Assembly (NCBI RefSeq): GCF_003473485.1
Contig: NC_053047.1
Coordinates: forward strand, 11,299,001 to 11,363,000
Direction: 5' to 3'
Source of the DNA: Medicago truncatula
Lineage: Eukaryota > Streptophyta > Magnoliopsida > Fabales > Fabaceae
DNA: 64,000 nt
Below the pieces are notes generated by a model, which made no database searches, was not told where the DNA came from, and saw nothing but the letters and a program-made list of their open reading frames with translations. Below are positions 59,541 through 64,000 of the stretch, piece after piece (position 1 is the first letter of the stretch; every line of letters begins with the position of its first letter). Made by a program: the position numbers and the translations under genes.

Positions 59541-61196
59541 AAAAGTATATTAATACTTATGATGACGATTGGTACCACATGCATATAAGTGTCTAAGTTG
59601 CATTGTCGCATATGTCGAGTCAAGGTCGTTGTTGATGAATTATCATCCATGAGTTGTTAAGTTGTCGATGAATTATCATCCATGAGTTTGTCGAGTTGTG
59701 TTCTACCCATGTGTCGTTAAAGAAGTACCTACGAAGATTATACGATGTGAATTATATGATGTTGATATTGCTATGTTGTTTAACATGTTGATTATGATAT
59801 TGTTATGTTGCTACGTTGTTCAAGATATTGATTATGATATTGTTATATTGCTATGTTGTCTAACATGTTGATTATGATATTGTTATGTTGCTATATTGAT
59901 TATGATGTTGAATATAATTGTTACTATTAAATGATGATTATGTTGTTCTATATATGATTAATTATTATTAAGTGAATATTATGTTATGTTATTGATGATG
60001 ATCGAATGTTGTGATTACTTGGTAATTGTTTATCAAAGATTTATGATGTCGATTATGGTGTTAGTATGTGTTGATTATATTTATATAAGATGATGTATAC
60101 GTTGTTGTTATATTTTTATAAGATGATGAATACGTTATTGTTTTAATATAAGAAGATGAATATGTTGTTATATTATTAAATTATGACGAGATGATGTATA
60201 TATAATTATTATTATTGTTAAGTGAATATTATGTTATGTTGTTGTTATATTATTATAAAATGATGACTATGTTGTTGTTGTTATATTACTATAAGAAGAT
60301 GTTTATGTTATGATGGATATAATTATTATTATTATTATTAAGTGATGATTATATTGTGTAGTTTAAGTTATTAGTGATGATGATTATATGAAGATATTTA
60401 TGAGTTGTTAGGTGTACTTGATGATGTTCATGTTAAGTTGATAAGTTGCCTTTTAATCATGAATTGATAATGAGATGTTTGATGAATAATTATTATTATG
60501 AATTAATGATGTTGTTATGTTGTATATGAATTAGGATTAAGATGTTGTTATGCTATATATGAACTATGACTATGATGTGATGATCTATGTTTGTTACGAT
60601 TTGGTTAATATGTGTTATATGATGATATTTATAATGTGATGAATATAAAGTAAATGATAATTAGAGGTTAGTTGGATTATTAAGAATTATACATTAAGAA
60701 GTATTATTGCTAATAGATGAAGTTATTTGTGTTGTTAAATATAATTATTGAATTATATGCTTGATATTATTGTTTTGTGAAATCTCACCCCTTCTGCTTG
60801 AAAATGTTGCTCTTCGTATGAGTAACTTGCAGGTATTACTGATTAGTAGGAGTGGTGGCTCAAGTGTCTTAGGTGCTCTGATACGTAATGGGATGGGAAT
60901 TTTTATTGTTGTCTTTCTATTCCTTACGTATTGTTTTAAGAAGAATTATGACTTTGGTTTTAGATTGGATTATATGAGAAATTTATGAAGAGGCCTTCGT
61001 GCCAAAGACTGTTTTGATTATTGAATAATTTCCGCTGCGAAGTATTAAAGACTTTTTAGTTATTGAATTTTAAAGGATAAATAGTTATTTATACAGTTTA
61101 TGATTTTAAGAAAAGAATGTGACATTCCGTTTAGGTGAATTACTCTGATTAAATAAATGAAATTTTCACGTTGGGAAAACGGGGTGTTACACTTTT

Positions 61197-61330
61197 GAGT
61201 TTAGATTGGCAGGTCCAAGTTCTTCATACTTTACGCGAGAAAAACCGAAGTGCTGACTGACTTGCTAATTATAGTTTGTCTTTGGATTCTTATAATTATT
61301 ATGTGGTGGAGTCTCCTCCTAATGATATCT
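61197..61330 (+). pseudogene. Second RNase H-like remnant, unit C, right part
   Basis: Continues the frame interrupted at 49203: TTTGAGTTTAGATTGGCAGG onward, then LANYSLSLDS. Confidence 0.55.
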
Positions 61331-61404
61331 GTAGCTTACTTTTTGATGATATTTTCGGAGCTTGCATGTTTAGGAGTGTTCAACTAGCTTCTTAGTTTTT
61401 TTAG

Positions 61405-61680
61405 GTAACATTTTCGTCCTTTATCTTTTTTTTTTTGTAACGATTTAGTCATTTATGTTATAAAATAACAACATAGTTATCCTTTTTTATGAAAAAAATA
61501 ATCAAAAACTCCAAAAAAAATTCATCAATCTCATACACAAACGCAAATCTTTATCGTACAACCCTAGAAAATCAAATTTCATTGAAAAAATCTCATAAAA
61601 AATAATAAAATATTGTCATTTTATATCATAAAAGACTAAATCATGACAAAAAAAAGATAAAGGACAAGAGTGTTACCTAA
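61405..61680. mobile_element. MITE-like inverted repeat, unit C
   Basis: Same element as 11940-12217 and 28375-28655. Confidence 0.6.
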
Positions 61681-61699
61681 AATTAAATTAAAGGACTAA

Positions 61700-63920
61700 T
61701 TGTGTAATTTTGCCTAATTTTTTTCTTCCATTTCGTTTTTAGATAGTTTCGATTTTCTCTTTAAGCTTCGTATATGTATATATTTCTATAATTTTTTGTA
61801 TTCTCTAATGAGTATCCTTTATTTGATTTCACATACATAAGTTTTGAGAAAAGGGATGGTTTTGTTGAAAGTGCACTTCATATATGAAAAGGTGGTTGTT
61901 TTCATTGAAATTAAAGTATTTTTTTTCATTATTATTTTTTTATTTAACATTGTTATGAGATCAAGAGTCTACTAAAGATGTGGAAGGGAACATATTAAAA
62001 ATACAGTAAAAAAGTAATATTTTTTATTCATTTTCATTCCAAGCCCGTGTGTTATATTTTTAATTAACATCGATGTCTAGGTAACTAATTGTAGAAGCAC
62101 ACATCTACTCAAAACTCTAATGGAATGCTCTTGATCTTTCTGATATTAGAGAGACAAAGTCATGTTTTGATGATTTGAACGTGGTAACATGGAAATTTAA
62201 CTCTTCATAGAATTGATTGACATTCATACTTTCCATCAAACTTGAGTCATTATTCCGAAGTTATGATTATGCATATATGCCACCTCTAAAAATATATTCT
62301 TAAATATAGTATAACTTCTCATCCTTTCTTATTCTATCTAATAATTATAAGAATGCAAGTAATTTTAAGTTACAAAACTTATCATCCCTTCTTAATATAT
62401 GTTGTTATTATTTATCATCCATTAAATTAATTTAATAAGAATAAATGAATAAATTAAAAAAAGTTTATAAAAAAAAGAATTTTTTTTTTGGATAAACCGG
62501 GAGCGTGGACATACATCAAGAGGAAACATTGACATCCCAACTAGGTTGGCACTCCGGGGAACCTCCATCAAAGCTTTTTTGAGCTTATTGTTCTCACATC
62601 AAGACCAATATAATATATGTTGCACATTTTTTATTAGTATTTAGCTAAATTCTTTGTAAACTAAATTCAGTTGTATTCAAAAAATATTCTCATAATGTTT
62701 ACGATCTAAACAAGTTTCACGACTCTATTATTCTATCTAATAAGTAGCCAACAAAAACTCTATTATCCGATGCAACTCTCAGATGAATTTCGAAGTGGGT
62801 TTTAATGTTCATCAAGTGTAATTCCTTTTTGAAAAAATCTTCTCGCATATAAAACATCTTCTCACATATCTTATAACTTCTCACCCTTTCTTATTCTATC
62901 TAATAACTATAATAATGAAAGTAATTTCAAGTAACACTTCTTAATAAGTTTTATCCTCCACAAAATGGGTTAAATAAGAAAGATTAAAAAAAATTTGAGC
63001 ATGTGGCCATCCTTTTGTACTAAAAAAAATATTCAAGCCACTTTGTGCTTATTGTTCTCAATATAAATGACACATATTTCCTTAGTATTTAGGTAACTTC
63101 TTTGTAAACTAATTTCAATTCTCCTTGAAAAAACCATTGTTATAACGTGTAACATCTAAAAAAATAGTTTCCCAACTCTATTATACGCCTACTATATTGA
63201 TTACCCTTTCATCTTATTAGCTTGTTTGATAAAAATAAATGTACTTGATAAATTGTTGATTATTATCATGTGTGAATCCTGTCTAGTTCGGAAACCAAAA
63301 ATTGCATCACACAATCAAGATTATTGCAAGTGCAAAAATCAAAATCCACACACTTAATTAAGCCTTTGTAAAGAGAGTCTAAATAAAGATTAATCAAAAT
63401 TATATGATGATGAAGACAATCAAGATTCTTACTTACAGATTTAATTACAACATAATATATCCCTTTTTCATCTCTATTTCATTTTTTTCAAGTGTTAAAT
63501 TTGCACTTTATATTACACAAACACCTATATAGAGTAAACATAGTTGCCATGAGAACAAATTCTAGACCGAACAGATCAGCTAAGAAGGGTGGTTCCTAGG
63601 CCGAATTGTGATTCTAGACCGAACTGTAACACGTACTATGACCGGTTCCGTTGCAGCTAGGGCATCGTGGAAATGGACCGGCCATGGGTTTTTGGTCCAT
63701 GACCGATTTAACGAGAACCGCTCTGGCTAGGAAGCTTAGACCGGTGGCTAATTGGCTAATTACGAGTGGGTTACCTCATTGTGGATACTAATTTGATCGT
63801 ATCACAAATAAGCATTCGATCACAAATAAGTCATATCCATCATTCCACTAGCAGCAAAATAATAAGATCAAACCAAAATCATTTGTAATGCTGCTCAATA
63901 TCAGTAACAAGATCATCTAA
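61700..63920. other. AT-rich unit DNA, no gene (C)
   Basis: Matches A 12240-13526 and B 28680-30563; includes the C-only block 62950-63310. No coding sequence recognised. Confidence 0.45.
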
Positions 63921-64000
63921 GAGCATCCACAATGGAGATCCTCAATCTTGAGGTCTTAAACGGGTCCCACATTGACACGTCACTTTTTTATAATTTTTTA
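63921..64000. mobile_element. Tourist-like MITE, unit C, cut by the window edge
   Basis: GAGCATCCACAATGGAGATC after TAA; same as 13527-13879. Confidence 0.65.

Larger units (their letters stand above)
49204..61191. mobile_element. Solo Gypsy LTR (~3.95 kb) carrying a nested LTR element and a MITE
   Basis: Starts TGTAACGCCC, ends CGGGGTGTTACA, flanked by CTTTT (49199-49203 and 61192-61196); the empty site is intact in A and B (CAATCTTTTGAG). Own sequence is 49204-50377 and 58416-61191. No PBS, gag or pol of its own, and its order of landmarks follows a single chromovirus LTR (AAGGTAAGGGTGAG near 49678, CTCACCCCTTCTGCTTG near 60785, terminal GGTGTTACA), so it is one LTR left by recombination between two. 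59050-60760 is low-complexity TTGATGATGTTATG-type sequence. Confidence 0.8.
42115..64000. repeat. Tandem unit C (PR-10/U2 repeat), runs off the window
   Basis: Same order as A and B; interrupted at 49204-61196 by a solo LTR with nested elements. The unit resumes at 61197 and reaches the Tourist-like MITE at the window's end. Carries a private 8-bp deletion near 45608 and keeps ~360 bp (62950-63310) missing from A and B. Confidence 0.85.

Overview
The window is nuclear DNA of a flowering plant, most likely a papilionoid legume close to Medicago. This rests on PR-10 genes of the legume Pi49/ABR17 type, plant U2 snRNA genes with plant-specific USE/TATA promoters, strong AT-richness, and nested Gypsy-class LTR retrotransposons and MITEs. 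No bacterial or organellar genes are seen.

Layout. 1-5060: a partial WIYLD-domain gene on the minus strand (409-876), then a gene-poor stretch packed with short DNA-transposon derivatives (a hAT-like element, a TIR MITE, and two MULE-type elements with 9-bp target duplications, one carrying a minisatellite). 5060-17440, 21098-42115 and 42115-64000 are three copies (A, B, C) of one tandemly amplified unit, about 12.5 kb without later insertions. Each copy holds a Helitron-like 3' end, LINE-derived zf-RVT/RNase H debris, a U2 snRNA gene (-), a LINE zf-RVT remnant (-), a PR-10 gene (-), a second RNase H remnant, MITEs, and (A and B; in C this lies beyond the window) LINE reverse-transcriptase and Tat-like LTR remnants. 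A fourth, older U2 copy lies just left of unit A. Between A and B (17440-21098) lies a head-to-head inverted repeat of F-box/LRR (FBD-like) gene fragments.

The three PR-10 copies have different fates. Copy A has lost exon 1, the intron and part of exon 2. Copy B has a 1-bp deletion that replaces its C-terminus. Copy C is intact (158 aa, one 78-bp intron). Of the four U2 genes, only the one in unit B has a perfect upstream sequence element.

Later insertions. A MULE with long TIRs sits in the (TA)n tract of A (6134-7296). A young Tekay/Del-type Gypsy chromovirus (32758-41199; equal 1949-bp LTRs, TSD TGTAA) sits in B, with an in-frame stop between integrase and chromodomain. A solo LTR of a related family (49204-61191, TSD CTTTT) sits in C. 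That solo LTR contains a young non-autonomous Athila/Tat-like element (50378-58410, TSD GTTGG, 1323-bp LTRs) encoding a plant transposon-type protein, and a Tourist-like MITE. Paralogous units supply the empty sites, so most insertion boundaries are base-precise.

The expressed host genes I can support are the WIYLD gene, the U2 snRNAs (one certain, others possible) and PR-10 copy C (possibly B). Everything else is repeat-derived or unrecognised.
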